Origin: CAZHYV01 sp964537055
GTDB taxonomy: Bacteria; Myxococcota_A; Polyangia; Palsa-1104; JAEUJZ01
Assembly (NCBI GenBank): GCA_964537055.1
Contig: CAZHYV010000006.1
Location: 124,001-188,000, forward strand
DNA: 64,000 nt
Reading direction: 5' to 3'
The notes below the pieces were generated by a model, which was not told where the DNA came from, did no database searches, and saw nothing but the letters and a program-made list of their open reading frames with translations. Below are positions 1-8,973 of this stretch, in pieces. Position numbers and translations under genes: made by a program. Within the stretch, counting starts at the first letter, position 1. Each line of letters starts with the position of its first letter.

Positions 1-1599
1 ATCAAAATCGAGCAACTGAATTTCATCTAGAGAAGGGGATAAAAGATCTTTAGAAATATGCAAGGAAACGTGCTGGATACGTTGCGGATGCCGGGCTTGG
101 TGAAGCTCGATAAGAACAAGCCTCTGGCCCGTTTCTGAAAGAAGTACATCTGGTAGACCATCGTGGTTGATATCACCCACCGCAAAGGCACTAGAGGAGG
201 GAGATGTAGGTGAGCGATAGATAGGCACACTTTCAAACCCACCTCCATGCCGAAACAAAATCTGGATCGACTTTTGCTGCGGCGTTTGAGCATGAAATGC
301 TTCAATTACGATGTCCTCATCGCCATCTTGGTCCATGTCGGCTACTTCAATCCTTTTGGGACCATGATGGTCAAAGTAAACATCGGCATTCTTGTACACC
401 AGCTGAAAACTACCGTCCCCTTGGTTTTCAAGAACACCAACGTACGTGATGAGCCCCTCGTTAAAAACATAGACCAAATCTGGATATCGGTCATGGTTCC
501 AGTTGAACTGACGGACAGCCCATACATATTCTCCCTTGCGCTCATAATGAGAGTACTTTCGTAACGTATGATCGGGGTAGGATTGATAGACCTGAAACGA
601 GACCTTCGAAGGATAGAGGCTTTGTCTGATGGTTAGCAATCTTTGTCTTTCCTCTCCATTCCAATCTGCGACGATCACATCGACAAGTTCGAGACTTTGA
701 GGATCTTCTACTGGAAGTTGCCAGGAAATCATACGGAGGGTCGGATACGTTTTTAAAGAGAGATTTTCGATGGATTGGATGTGTAGCAGATAGTCGCCAG
801 TGTCAGGACGATTCTTTTTCCCTAACAAAGTGCCATCGAAAGATTTTGGGATGCCGTAGATGTTACGGAGCATGGAAAACATATCTTTAGCAGAGGCTGT
901 CATATCCGCCCGGCTAAGAAAGGGTTCTTGGTTTCCAAGTTCTCGTTTGGTTCCTTGAATGAGTCCCCAGCTAAGGCCGATCTGCCAACCAAAAGGACCA
1001 TCAAAGCCAAAGTCACATTCACTCACAAAAGGTCCATCGTCCGGGCAGAACATTTCGTGGGGACCTGTCTCGCTGTGTCTGGCTTCATGAAGGAGTGTTG
1101 CCATCATATCCAATCTATCAAATGGGAGACGGCAGATCCGAATCCCGCTAGGTTCATAATGTGCTATGGCCAGTGCATGAGGTGGACAACCGTGCAGGAT
1201 GGTGGGGGAAGCGTTCAGAACATAGTTCAGCAGCGCCTGATTTGGATTTGGGGTTCCTGCAATACGCTCGAGAAAGTCGTACATCCCCATTTCCTCTAGT
1301 GTAGCTACTCCTGCGACCTTTTGGTCTTTAGGAAATTGGATGGGTGCGGACATGAAATAGTAAAGACTTTGAACGACCTGCTCTAACTGTTCGGAATGAT
1401 TTAAAAAAGAGTCCTTATCAATCGGCGCATGGGCTAAAATGGAGGCTCGGCATGCTGGTGTTAATTCTTTTTTCCCAGGAAGGCAGGTATGGTCGTTTTG
1501 GATTGCAGTGTAATAATCCTTTTTCTGACAGCCCAAAAAGAAAGAAAACAAACCCAGTACAAGAAAACCGCTCCGAAAAGAATACAAATTCCACATCAT
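1..1599 (-). CDS. Partial lipoprotein with FG-GAP-like repeats and an HEARH motif
   Basis: The frame is open from ATG 1599 to base 1, so the C-terminus lies outside the window and 533 codons are visible. The N-terminus is a lipoprotein signal with Cys at residue 24 (LGLFSFFLGC). Residues 171-175 read HEARH, followed by a further His four residues on, which resembles a metal-binding HExxH-type site. The second half holds several Asp/Asn-rich calcium-loop-like segments typical of FG-GAP/VCBS propeller blades: NWNHDRYPD near 366, DMDQDGDED at 421 and DINHDGLPD at 476. The start follows ACAGGA. The likely location is the outer membrane or cell surface. The function is unknown. A metallopeptidase joined to a propeller is possible but unproven. 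Confidence 0.85.
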   Translation of the reverse strand, partial: MMWNLYSFRSGFLVLGLFSFFLGCQKKDYYTAIQNDHTCLPGKKELTPACRASILAHAPIDKDSFLNHSEQLEQVVQSLYYFMSAPIQFPKDQKVAGVATLEEMGMYDFLERIAGTPNPNQALLNYVLNASPTILHGCPPHALAIAHYEPSGIRICRLPFDRLDMMATLLHEARHSETGPHEMFCPDDGPFVSECDFGFDGPFGWQIGLSWGLIQGTKRELGNQEPFLSRADMTASAKDMFSMLRNIYGIPKSFDGTLLGKKNRPDTGDYLLHIQSIENLSLKTYPTLRMISWQLPVEDPQSLELVDVIVADWNGEERQRLLTIRQSLYPSKVSFQVYQSYPDHTLRKYSHYERKGEYVWAVRQFNWNHDRYPDLVYVFNEGLITYVGVLENQGDGSFQLVYKNADVYFDHHGPKRIEVADMDQDGDEDIVIEAFHAQTPQQKSIQILFRHGGGFESVPIYRSPTSPSSSAFAVGDINHDGLPDVLLSETGQRLVLIELHQARHPQRIQHVSLHISKDLLSPSLDEIQLLDFD

Positions 1600-1632
1600 G
1601 TAAATTCCTGTAAAAAAGCAATTGGTAAAAAA

Positions 1633-2520
1633 TCAAAATGTCACTCCTGCACCGATCCCCACAAAAACCCCTGTGTGTAAGCTTCGATTCCCCCGATCAA
1701 TCAGGACCTGGTACCTTGCGTCTCCTTGGAGAAATAGAGTCTGGATGGGGCCTCGAGAAAGACGGATACCAAATCGCGCAAAGACCTCGAACCATGCGTC
1801 AAAAAGTAGATTGCCAAACGACCCTCGCTCATCCGGAGTTCCATTGCCACTTTGACCCATTCCTAGCTCAGACATCAGCCCCAAGCCGCCTTCCATCAGA
1901 AAGCGGCCAGGCTCACCCTTTACGAAACATTGCGGATACAGGGATACAAGATGGAGCCCCACAAAAGGCTCGACCCCTTTGCCATAATGAAGGTACCGGG
2001 CCCCAAGAGCACCCACAGTGAGACGGCAACCTCCCTGGAGATGCGAATTCCCACGAAGGAGGGTAAGCTGTAATTGAACCAGTTCTGCGGTGATACTTAG
2101 ATTCTCGTTAAGGGCCTTAGGGGCTCGTTGAAACCGGATCCGGCCAGCTCCAAGTGCCATAAAGGGCCTTAGGCCTACCCAGGCTGGAGTAAGCTGTGCG
2201 TCGAGCGCAGGTAGGTAGTCAGACCGCGGCTCGTCCGCTAAAGTCAATCGGAACGTGGTGTCTATAATTCTTAAGGGAAACCCAAAAGGAAACGCATTCT
2301 CATTCTTTTGAGTGAGAGAAAATTTTCCCCGAAGGAGAACTCCCCATGTATTGCGGAAGGGGATAAAGAGCGTACCTAAAGAGGCCTCACCATGGGGACG
2401 AAAGGATCCTTCTGTTCCAAAAGCTTTCCCATCTGACCCAAGGAAAACAACGAAATGTAGAAAAATTCCTAGGCCAACAAAGAGCGCATGTTTCCTCATA
2501 TGTAAGGAATTTTGCCACAA
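1633..2520 (-). CDS. Predicted outer-membrane beta-barrel protein
   Basis: A protein of about 295 residues. An N-terminal hydrophobic signal (MRKHALFVGLGIFLHF...) is followed by Gly- and aromatic-rich alternating segments, and the protein ends in ...GIGAGVTF. A terminal Phe is the usual outer-membrane barrel signature. I chose the TTG at 2520 because AAAAGG lies seven bases upstream; an in-frame ATG at 2499 has no Shine-Dalgarno. It starts 33 bases downstream of the partial lipoprotein gene's start, on the same strand, so the two may be co-transcribed. No family recognised. Confidence 0.75.
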   Translation of the reverse strand: MWQNSLHMRKHALFVGLGIFLHFVVFLGSDGKAFGTEGSFRPHGEASLGTLFIPFRNTWGVLLRGKFSLTQKNENAFPFGFPLRIIDTTFRLTLADEPRSDYLPALDAQLTPAWVGLRPFMALGAGRIRFQRAPKALNENLSITAELVQLQLTLLRGNSHLQGGCRLTVGALGARYLHYGKGVEPFVGLHLVSLYPQCFVKGEPGRFLMEGGLGLMSELGMGQSGNGTPDERGSFGNLLFDAWFEVFARFGIRLSRGPIQTLFLQGDARYQVLIDRGNRSLHTGVFVGIGAGVTF

Positions 2521-2574
2521 ATCATGACCTTTTCAACTCAAATAGTGATTGTGTTGAGGCTCACGAAGAGACAT

Positions 2575-3804
2575 TCAAGCCTGATGCAGCATGCTAGAAA
2601 GCAGCTTCCTTGCGTGAATTTGTGCATGGCACAAACCTAGTAATGCAAAAAGGCCAATTCGCTGCCGAAATAAAAGGAGAAACTCCTTGGGAAGGGTGAA
2701 TCGTCTCCCTTTTACCAGAGCCGCTGTCTGTGCAGTAAAAGCTTTTGCATACGAAGAAGTCCATAAAAAGGACTCGGTCTGAAAGGGGAGGGCGATCAGC
2801 CGCTCCCATCCACGGAACGTGTCCGAATCAAACTCAATGGGGTCTCGAACCAGGCCCATCCGGTACAGAGTATAGCGCATCACCTCGGCATCCTGAGCGA
2901 GCAGCGATTGCCAAAACACCCGCTCGTACGTCAGCTGATGCTGGCTTAGCTCAATACAAGCTCCAAAGTCGAGCAGACCCAATTTTCTACCTTCCTCGAG
3001 GACAAGAAAATTTCCTGGGTTGGGATCGGTGTTCAGAAGCCCATGCTCGATGGGTCCTAAGAATCCATATTGAAAGAGAGCATTGCCTAACAAGGTACGT
3101 TGGCTTTCTTCTGCATGCATTAGAAATGGGAGCAGAGGTTCCCCATAGAGCCGAGTTGTCGTAAGGATGCGGTGGGAAGACAGAAGCGGATTTACCTTGG
3201 GGAAGACAAGATGGGGTTCCTCAGAAAACGCAGCAGAAAACCGCTTGAGAAAGGCTGCCTCTTGCTTGTAGTCAAGCTCTGATAAAATTACTGTCCGTAA
3301 GGCTTGTTTGGCAGCCTCCGAGATTTCTTCTCCCATCGAGGCACCCAAAAGCTTTTCGACAACATCCGGGTTCTCAAGGTCTTGAGCCAGCGTTTTTGCT
3401 ACATGAGGATATTGTACTTTCACTGCATACTCGATGCCATCATGCCCCCTGGCTCCATGCACTTCCCCCAAAGAAGCTGCGGCAAACGCGGCTTCCTCAA
3501 ACGAAGAGAACAGTGCTTCTTTGGGTTTTCCAAAATCTTCTACAAAAATGGAGTCAATCGGTTCTGTACTTGACTTGGGGATGCGATCAAACAGCGCGGC
3601 CAGATTTTCTTTCGCGGTGCCATCAGAAAATCCTTCCGGATCCTCCCAATATCCGAGAAGCTGTGCAATCTTTGCAGCGCCTGCCTTACCCCGTACACCT
3701 TCTTCGACCAGCCTCTTTGCGTCTTGTTGCTCCTGGTTGCGATTGCTCTCAACGCCAGGATCTATGGTGAACCATCGCCGAATTTTTGAGAAGAGCTGTC
3801 TCAT
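2575..3804 (-). CDS. ABC1/UbiB-family atypical kinase-like protein
   Basis: About 409 residues. Landmarks of the ABC1/ADCK/UbiB family occur in order: KAGAAKIAQLLG near the N-terminus (KxGQ-like), AAASLGEVHGA (Ala-rich nucleotide loop), AVKVQYP (lysine motif), ELDYKQEA (ExD motif), TDPNPGNFLV (catalytic loop) and LGLLDFGA (DFG metal-binding motif). The usual DPHPGN has Asn in place of His. Family members influence isoprenoid quinone metabolism. No ubi or men genes lie nearby, so the role is inferred. An in-frame TTG at 3825 is an alternative start. It lies 71 bases behind glmS on the same strand, probably in the same transcript. Confidence 0.85.
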   Translation of the reverse strand: MRQLFSKIRRWFTIDPGVESNRNQEQQDAKRLVEEGVRGKAGAAKIAQLLGYWEDPEGFSDGTAKENLAALFDRIPKSSTEPIDSIFVEDFGKPKEALFSSFEEAAFAAASLGEVHGARGHDGIEYAVKVQYPHVAKTLAQDLENPDVVEKLLGASMGEEISEAAKQALRTVILSELDYKQEAAFLKRFSAAFSEEPHLVFPKVNPLLSSHRILTTTRLYGEPLLPFLMHAEESQRTLLGNALFQYGFLGPIEHGLLNTDPNPGNFLVLEEGRKLGLLDFGACIELSQHQLTYERVFWQSLLAQDAEVMRYTLYRMGLVRDPIEFDSDTFRGWERLIALPFQTESFLWTSSYAKAFTAQTAALVKGRRFTLPKEFLLLFRQRIGLFALLGLCHAQIHARKLLSSMLHQA

Positions 3805-3875
3805 CGCAAGCCTGGTCTTTCGCAAACGGTCTTCTCGATAAGGACCTTGCCCAAAGAAGAGGAAGAGGCCATGGG

Positions 3876-5732
3876 CTACTCGACCGTGACGGATTTTGCC
3901 AAGTTTCGGGGTTGGTCAACGTCAGTCCCTTTTTGGTCGGCAACGTAGTAGGCCAGCAGTTGAAGTGGAATGACTGTTAGAAATGGATAAAGTGCGGGCA
4001 GTGTCTGTGGCACGGAAAGCACCTCATCGGCAAGGGCCACCATCTGCAAATCGCCTGCTGTGGCGATAGCAATGACATAAGCTCCCCGGGCTTTGACTTC
4101 CGAGAGGTTCGAGAGAATCTTCTCATAGTGTTGGTCTTGGACCCCTAAAATCACGACGGGCAGCCCATCATCGATCAAGGCCATAGGTCCATGTTTGATC
4201 TCTCCGCCTGCATACCCTTCGGCATGGATGTAGGAGATTTCCTTGAGTTTCAGTGCTCCCTCAAGCGCAATCGGAAACTGAAGTCCTCTTCCCAAAAACA
4301 GAACATCTTTTGCATGGCTTTGCTGTCTCGCCAATTTTTGGATTGGCTCTGAAACCATGGAAAGCGTATCGTTCATTTTGTGGGGGATCGAGGTAAGCTC
4401 TTCAATCAGCTTGGAGGCTTCACCTTCGCTAAGGGTGTTTGTACGCCTTCCTAGATAGACGGACAGCATAAATAGTGCTGCAAGCTGCGTGGTAAATGCT
4501 TTGGTCGAGGCCACTCCAATCTCAAGGCCGGCATGCGTGTAAAAGGTAAAGTCGGAGGCTCGGGGAATCGATGATCCGACGACGTTGACAATCGAGAATA
4601 CGGTAGCGCCACGAATCTTTGCTTCGCGGAGAGCGCCCAGCGTATCGATGGTCTCCCCTGATTGGGAAAGGGCGATCACCAAATCTCCTTTACCCACAAT
4701 CGGTTCTCGGTACCGAAACTCTGAAGCCAGCTCGGCTTTGACCGGGATCTTGGTCATCTGCTCGAGCCAATATTCCCCAACTCGGGCTGCATGGAACGAA
4801 GTCCCACAGGCCACCAGGTAGATTCTACGAAGCTCGTTTGGATGGAGCTCGTATCCATCAAGCCATACGTTGGCAGGCTCATGCTCGATGCGTCCTCGCA
4901 GGGTGTCGGTTAATGCTCGCACCTGCTCGTGGATCTCCTTGAGCATAAAGTGTTTATAACCTTCTTTTTCTGCGGTCATGGCTGACCAGGTAATCTCTTT
5001 GACAGGAAGCTTCCGTTCTTTTCCATCGAGGTCGCACACAAACACGGAATTATTCGTAATCTTTGCAATGTCCCCTTCCTCTAAAAACATGACCCGCCTA
5101 GTATGGGGCAAAAGAGCAGGCAGATCAGAAGCGACAAAGTTTTCGTTCTGGCCAAGACCAATGATAAGAGGGGATGCATTTTTTGCACAAACGATCTCGT
5201 TGGGCGTCTGATCTGAAAGGACCACAATTGCGTAGGCTCCATGCACTTTTTGCAAGGCGTTTCGGGTGGCAAGCAGAAGGTCAGGATGCGTTTGGTTTTT
5301 AAGCTCGGCGGAAATCAGATGAGCGATCACTTCGGTGTCTGTATCCGATTGAAACTGGTGCCCTTTTTCCAAAAGCTGATGGCGCAGCTCCAAATAATTC
5401 TCAATAATTCCATTATGCACCACCGCAACAGAATCATACTTGTGGGGATGTGCATTTTCATCGGAGGGCTTGCCGTGAGTGGCCCAGCGGGTATGGCCCA
5501 TACCAACCGTGCTATGCAGGTGGATGGATTTCAGGCGATCTTCTAAAGCAAAAAGTTTCCCTTTTGCGCGTACCACCTCTAATTTTACTTCAGAGGTATC
5601 CTGGGTGCTCGCATCAGGCTCTAACACAGCAACTCCAGCAGAATCATAACCACGGTATTCAAGACGCCTCAGCCCATCGATTAAGATAGGAATTGCCTTC
5701 TTTTTACCTAAATATCCTAAAATCCCGCACAT
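3876..5732 (-). CDS. glmS: Glutamine--fructose-6-phosphate aminotransferase
   Basis: Makes glucosamine-6-phosphate from fructose-6-phosphate and glutamine, the first step of UDP-GlcNAc supply for peptidoglycan and LPS in the cytoplasm. The 618-residue length is normal. The N-terminal MCGILGYLG carries Cys2, the glutamine amidotransferase nucleophile. Two sugar isomerase (SIS) domains follow: SQSGETIDT and GVASTKAFTTQ in the first, and ALEGALKLKEISY and GEIKHGPMAL in the second. The C-terminus NLAKSVTVE is the conserved family ending. GGAGAA lies eight bases before the ATG and a sigma-70-like promoter sits at 5768-5796. Heads a likely two-gene unit with the ABC1-family gene. Confidence 0.98.
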   Translation of the reverse strand: MCGILGYLGKKKAIPILIDGLRRLEYRGYDSAGVAVLEPDASTQDTSEVKLEVVRAKGKLFALEDRLKSIHLHSTVGMGHTRWATHGKPSDENAHPHKYDSVAVVHNGIIENYLELRHQLLEKGHQFQSDTDTEVIAHLISAELKNQTHPDLLLATRNALQKVHGAYAIVVLSDQTPNEIVCAKNASPLIIGLGQNENFVASDLPALLPHTRRVMFLEEGDIAKITNNSVFVCDLDGKERKLPVKEITWSAMTAEKEGYKHFMLKEIHEQVRALTDTLRGRIEHEPANVWLDGYELHPNELRRIYLVACGTSFHAARVGEYWLEQMTKIPVKAELASEFRYREPIVGKGDLVIALSQSGETIDTLGALREAKIRGATVFSIVNVVGSSIPRASDFTFYTHAGLEIGVASTKAFTTQLAALFMLSVYLGRRTNTLSEGEASKLIEELTSIPHKMNDTLSMVSEPIQKLARQQSHAKDVLFLGRGLQFPIALEGALKLKEISYIHAEGYAGGEIKHGPMALIDDGLPVVILGVQDQHYEKILSNLSEVKARGAYVIAIATAGDLQMVALADEVLSVPQTLPALYPFLTVIPLQLLAYYVADQKGTDVDQPRNLAKSVTVE

Positions 5733-5767
5733 ATGATGTTCTCCATTCCTGCAGTCGAGTGCTTGTA

Positions 5768-5796
5768 AGATAATGTCATACCACCATGCCGATCAA
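5768..5796 (-). promoter_or_regulatory. Putative sigma-70-type promoter of glmS
   Basis: On the minus strand TTGATC (5796-5791), a 17-base spacer and TTATCT (5773-5768) lie about 35 bases before the glmS ATG. With the divergent promoter at 6002-6029 this accounts for the 328-base gap 5733-6060. No other gene was seen there. Confidence 0.5.
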
Positions 5797-6001
5797 AAAG
5801 CACCCTGATTTTCTTCGTGACAGGCCTTCCTCAACCAGCAGTTTGTATAAGAAGGCGAGTATAAAAAGAAGAGACCCCAGATCACAAATTTTTATCGTAA
5901 GTGCTTAAAGACCACTGTGAAGCCGTTTTAGATTTCACTACTTATAAAAAAGAATCCTGGGTTATGTAAGCTTTTGTAATTTTAGGACCTACATTTTTCT
6001 A

Positions 6002-6029
6002 TTGCATTAGTCGAAAAGGTTGCTATCTT
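6002..6029 (+). promoter_or_regulatory. Putative extended -10 promoter
   Basis: TTGCAT (6002-6007), a 16-base spacer and TATCTT (6024-6029) preceded by TGC (extended -10). It lies about 30 bases before the ATG of the small lipoprotein at 6061, whose ribosome site is CAGGAGAA. Confidence 0.5.
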
Positions 6030-6060
6030 ATCCTTAGGTAAATTTACAGGAGAAAAATTT

Positions 6061-6303
6061 ATGATGAATTTGATTAAAAAATCGTTACTAAAAAGCTTAT
6101 GTATTATATCCCTTTTGGGACTGTCCGCAGGAATGATGGGCTGCCGTAATAACCAAGTAAAGAACGAGGCGGCATCTGTCGAACCTGCGAAGAAAGCAAA
6201 TGGGGAGGCTTGTACGTTTGATAATCAGTGTGCGAGCGGCTATTGTTATATTACTGATGAGCAGGGGCTCACTGGAGCTGATGGTGTATGCGCTAGCCCA
6301 TAA
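6061..6303 (+). CDS. Small Cys-rich lipoprotein
   Basis: An 80-residue protein with a lipoprotein signal: basic MMNLIKKSLLKS, a hydrophobic core, then MMGCRN with the lipidated Cys at residue 28. The short mature part contains CTFDNQCASGYCY and a final Cys. This is a four-Cys motif of the kind repeated in secreted proteins of Myxococcota, probably forming two disulfides. CAGGAG lies upstream and an extended -10 promoter at 6002-6029 suggests it is transcribed alone. Function unknown; expected in the periplasm or at the outer membrane. Confidence 0.85.
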   Translation: MMNLIKKSLLKSLCIISLLGLSAGMMGCRNNQVKNEAASVEPAKKANGEACTFDNQCASGYCYITDEQGLTGADGVCASP

Positions 6304-6551
6304 CAACGATCTAGATGGTAGGTTTCTGTTTCTTATTAGCGAATGATGCTGTCCTTCTTGACTTCCTCATAGGTACAATTCATCCCCGTATTGCTCGATA
6401 GGCTTTTTCTAGGGCACATTGAAAAAGGTTCCTCGCTTGCATGGGTTCGTGAGATCTAAACAACATGTTTGCCCAGCCTTTAGGGACCTGCTTGATTCTT
6501 CTTCAGGTGGGCCTAAACGCTTTCTTCCTATGTCCCTTAAGGACCTTGACG

Positions 6552-7049
6552 CTATATTGCTTCTCTGTTCTCTATCGTCATTAGAATTCGTGCACATGCT
6601 TCTGCATCCGAAAGTGCATGATGATGCTGCAGGGGGATGCCTAGGTAGGAACACACCGAGGGTAGCCGAAACGAGGTGAGGGGAAACGTAGCCCTCGATA
6701 AACGTAAGGTGCATACAAACTTTTGCGGGGGAATCGATAGATCTGCAGAGCGGCAGTGCGCGTATAAGACACGCCGATCGAATTTAGCATAGTGGGCTGC
6801 CAAGAAATCAACCCCCAAAATCATAGGCGCGATTTTAGGCCATACCTCAGAAAAGAGAGGGGCTGTACTTACCTGCTCCCAGGTGATTCCATGGATATGG
6901 GTGTAGAGAAAATGAGATCGGGGAGGCCGCAAAAGCGAATACGCCCTCGCCGTAATTTGGCCCTGATCTACCCGAACGAGCCCTATCGCACATGCGCTGT
7001 CCGGTCCATCATCTGCCGTCTCAAAATCAAGCGCCACGAACGAGGACAC
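6552..7049 (-). CDS. DnaQ-like DEDDh 3'-5' exonuclease
   Basis: A 165-residue protein with the DEDD exonuclease motifs: LDFETADD (motif I, Asp-Glu), AHYAKFDRRVL (motif II region) and HHALSDAEA (motif III with His and Asp). YTHIHGIT matches the usual Y-x-H-G-I segment. The length fits a stand-alone epsilon-like exonuclease domain rather than a full Pol III epsilon with its tail. The start is a GTG at 7049, two bases after the deformylase stop, so translation is probably coupled. The target (proofreading, repair or RNA) cannot be told from sequence. The 248-base gap on its downstream side (6304-6551) shows nothing clear. Confidence 0.88.
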   Translation of the reverse strand: MSSFVALDFETADDGPDSACAIGLVRVDQGQITARAYSLLRPPRSHFLYTHIHGITWEQVSTAPLFSEVWPKIAPMILGVDFLAAHYAKFDRRVLYAHCRSADLSIPPQKFVCTLRLSRATFPLTSFRLPSVCSYLGIPLQHHHALSDAEACARILMTIENREAI

Positions 7050-7051
7050 AG

Positions 7052-7597
7052 CTAATCGCCATACTCTTCGGCGAGGGCAAGCGCCTCTTCATCGGTCATA
7101 CGCTCCATTTTCCGGGCGATGGACCTTCTTCGTAACGGGCTTGCCAAGTCATAGAGAAGCCGGCTATCCAGGTGGTCTTGCTCGTGCTGCATGGCTCGTG
7201 CATAAAGACCTTTTCCCTCTGCAATAAATTCATTTCCATGAATGTCCAGGGCACGAACTCGAGCTGAAAGCGAACGCTTGACAGGAATAAAAATGCTTGG
7301 GAAGGAAAGGCAACCCTCGTCTTTGGTTTCTGTCTCTTTCGACAGCCATTCAATCACCGGGTTAATAAAGACCACCGGGGGGCTTTCGGCGGAAAGCCCA
7401 GCGGCCGTACTTTCAACCAGGTAAACCCGTTCTGGTGCTCCAATCTGGATAGCAGCAAGCCCCGCTCCTTTATAGGCGTACATGGTTTCTGTCATATCCT
7501 CGATCAACCGCAGAATATGAGGGGTAATGGCGGTGACTTCGTGGGTCTTTTGCCGCAAGATGGGGTTAGGGAAGCGAACAATTTTACGTAAAGCCAT
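7052..7597 (-). CDS. def: Peptide deformylase
   Basis: Removes the formyl group from nascent proteins at the ribosome. All three metal-site motifs are present: GAGLAAIQ (44-51), EGCLS with ligand Cys96, and QHEQDH with His138, Glu139 and His142. The 181-residue length is normal. I chose ATG 7597 because GAG lies six bases upstream; an in-frame ATG at 7612 lacks a ribosome site. It overlaps no gene but is separated from the downstream exonuclease by only two bases. The usual fmt neighbour is absent. Confidence 0.96.
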   Translation of the reverse strand: MALRKIVRFPNPILRQKTHEVTAITPHILRLIEDMTETMYAYKGAGLAAIQIGAPERVYLVESTAAGLSAESPPVVFINPVIEWLSKETETKDEGCLSFPSIFIPVKRSLSARVRALDIHGNEFIAEGKGLYARAMQHEQDHLDSRLLYDLASPLRRRSIARKMERMTDEEALALAEEYGD

Positions 7598-7697
7598 GGG
7601 TTTCTCAATCATCAGTCAGAACTGCATTGACAGAAGCGAAGTCTTCGCTACTCTGTCATACAAACTATAGATCATGATCCTGCAAGAGGCAACGCGT

Positions 7698-8792
7698 ATG
7701 ACCGAACAAAATGGAACGGAAGAGAAAATCAAAGAGGCACTGAGACAAATCAAAGAACCCCTTCGCAGTAAGGATATCATGAGCTTAGGTATGATCAAGC
7801 GCATTGAAATAAGTGGGGCAAAGGCTCATGTGGTGGTGGAACTTCCAACGCCAGTCTATCGGGACAAGAGGAGTCTGCAGGATCGGATCCAAAAGGTGGT
7901 TTTAGATGTGCCAGGGATTCACGAAATCGATGTTTCTTTGACGACAAAAACCCTCCCTGGTCAGCGGGGTTTGGCCACGCGCCTAGGGTCGGTGAAAAAT
8001 GTAATTGCCGTCGCTGCTGGGAAAGGTGGCGTTGGAAAATCTACCGTGGCCACCAACTTGGCCCTATCTCTTCATTTGCAGGGTGCCAAGGTGGGGCTTT
8101 TGGATGCGGATGTCTATGGCCCTTCTGTGCCCACCATGCTTGGCGAGCCTGAGGTTCCTCCTGGAACCAACGTTGGAAGCAAGATCACTCCTGCGATCCA
8201 CCATGGAATCGAGGTCATCTCGATTGGATTTTTCACCGAGCGTGAAGGGGCCGTCGTATGGCGGGGTCCGATGATCCATAAGATTTTACAGCAATTCTTA
8301 GAGGATGTGGAGTGGGGTGAGCTTGACTATTTGGTGGTAGATTTACCTCCAGGAACGGGCGATGCGCAGCTATCGCTTAGCCAGCTCATTCCCATTACGG
8401 GAGCCGTCATGGTTACTACCCCACAGGAAGTAGCGCTTATTGATGTGGAGAAGGCCGTAAGCATGTTCAAAAAGGTCGAGGTGCCTCTCCTAGGTGTCAT
8501 CGAGAATATGTCTTACTACGTCTGTACCAACTGTGGACACCACGATGAAATTTTTTCTCGAGGTGGCGGCAAGCTGCTTGCCCAGAATTTACAGACCGAA
8601 TTTTTGGGCGAAGTCCCGCTTGATGCTCGCATTCGCTATGGAGGCGACATTGGGACGCCCATCGTGATTGGGCAAAGAAATGGCGAACACGCAAAAGCCT
8701 TTTTAGAGATAGGCCTCCGTGTGGCAGAGGGAATTACGAAGATGGTCTCCTCGGGGCCCAAGCGTCCCCCAGGTCTTGTCCAGATTAAGTAA
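7698..8792 (+). CDS. apbC: Mrp/ApbC Fe-S cluster carrier ATPase
   Basis: A cytosolic P-loop scaffold that carries Fe-S clusters to apoproteins. The N-terminal MIP18 (DUF59) domain covers about residues 10-85. The deviant Walker A GKGGVGKS is at 108-115, DLPPGTGD marks the switch region, and C276-x-x-C279 (VCTNCG) is the pair that binds the bridging cluster between monomers. The start at 7698 has AGAGG eight bases upstream; an in-frame ATG at 7674 has none. Fe-S supply is relevant to the complex I genes later in the window. Transcribed alone, divergent from def. Confidence 0.95.
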   Translation: MTEQNGTEEKIKEALRQIKEPLRSKDIMSLGMIKRIEISGAKAHVVVELPTPVYRDKRSLQDRIQKVVLDVPGIHEIDVSLTTKTLPGQRGLATRLGSVKNVIAVAAGKGGVGKSTVATNLALSLHLQGAKVGLLDADVYGPSVPTMLGEPEVPPGTNVGSKITPAIHHGIEVISIGFFTEREGAVVWRGPMIHKILQQFLEDVEWGELDYLVVDLPPGTGDAQLSLSQLIPITGAVMVTTPQEVALIDVEKAVSMFKKVEVPLLGVIENMSYYVCTNCGHHDEIFSRGGGKLLAQNLQTEFLGEVPLDARIRYGGDIGTPIVIGQRNGEHAKAFLEIGLRVAEGITKMVSSGPKRPPGLVQIK

Positions 8793-8918
8793 AGTGAGTT
8801 TCCGGCGGGGGCTTCCATCTAATTTCGTTGTAGCATTCCTGTTAAGTTTTCACATCAAAACCGCTAGCGCAATGGGAGGTGTAACAGCTTGACAGGAGAT
8901 GTAATGCAGCAACAGTTT

Positions 8919-8952
8919 TTACAATTTGTAAAGCCTCCTTTACAAATTGTAA
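8919..8952. promoter_or_regulatory. Double palindromic operator before the DUF4143 ATPase gene
   Basis: Bases 8919-8933 and 8938-8952 form a perfect 15-bp inverted repeat with a four-base CCTC loop. Each arm contains its own 13-bp palindrome: TTACAATTTGTAA (8919-8931) and TTACAAATTGTAA (8940-8952). Their centres (8925 and 8946) are 21 bp apart, about two helical turns. The stem is AT-rich, so a terminator is unlikely. Two cooperating repressor dimers on one face of the DNA is the best reading. TACCTATAG at 8962-8970 may be the -10 region. Confidence 0.65.
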
Positions 8953-8973
8953 TTTTTGCTGTACCTATAGAGA

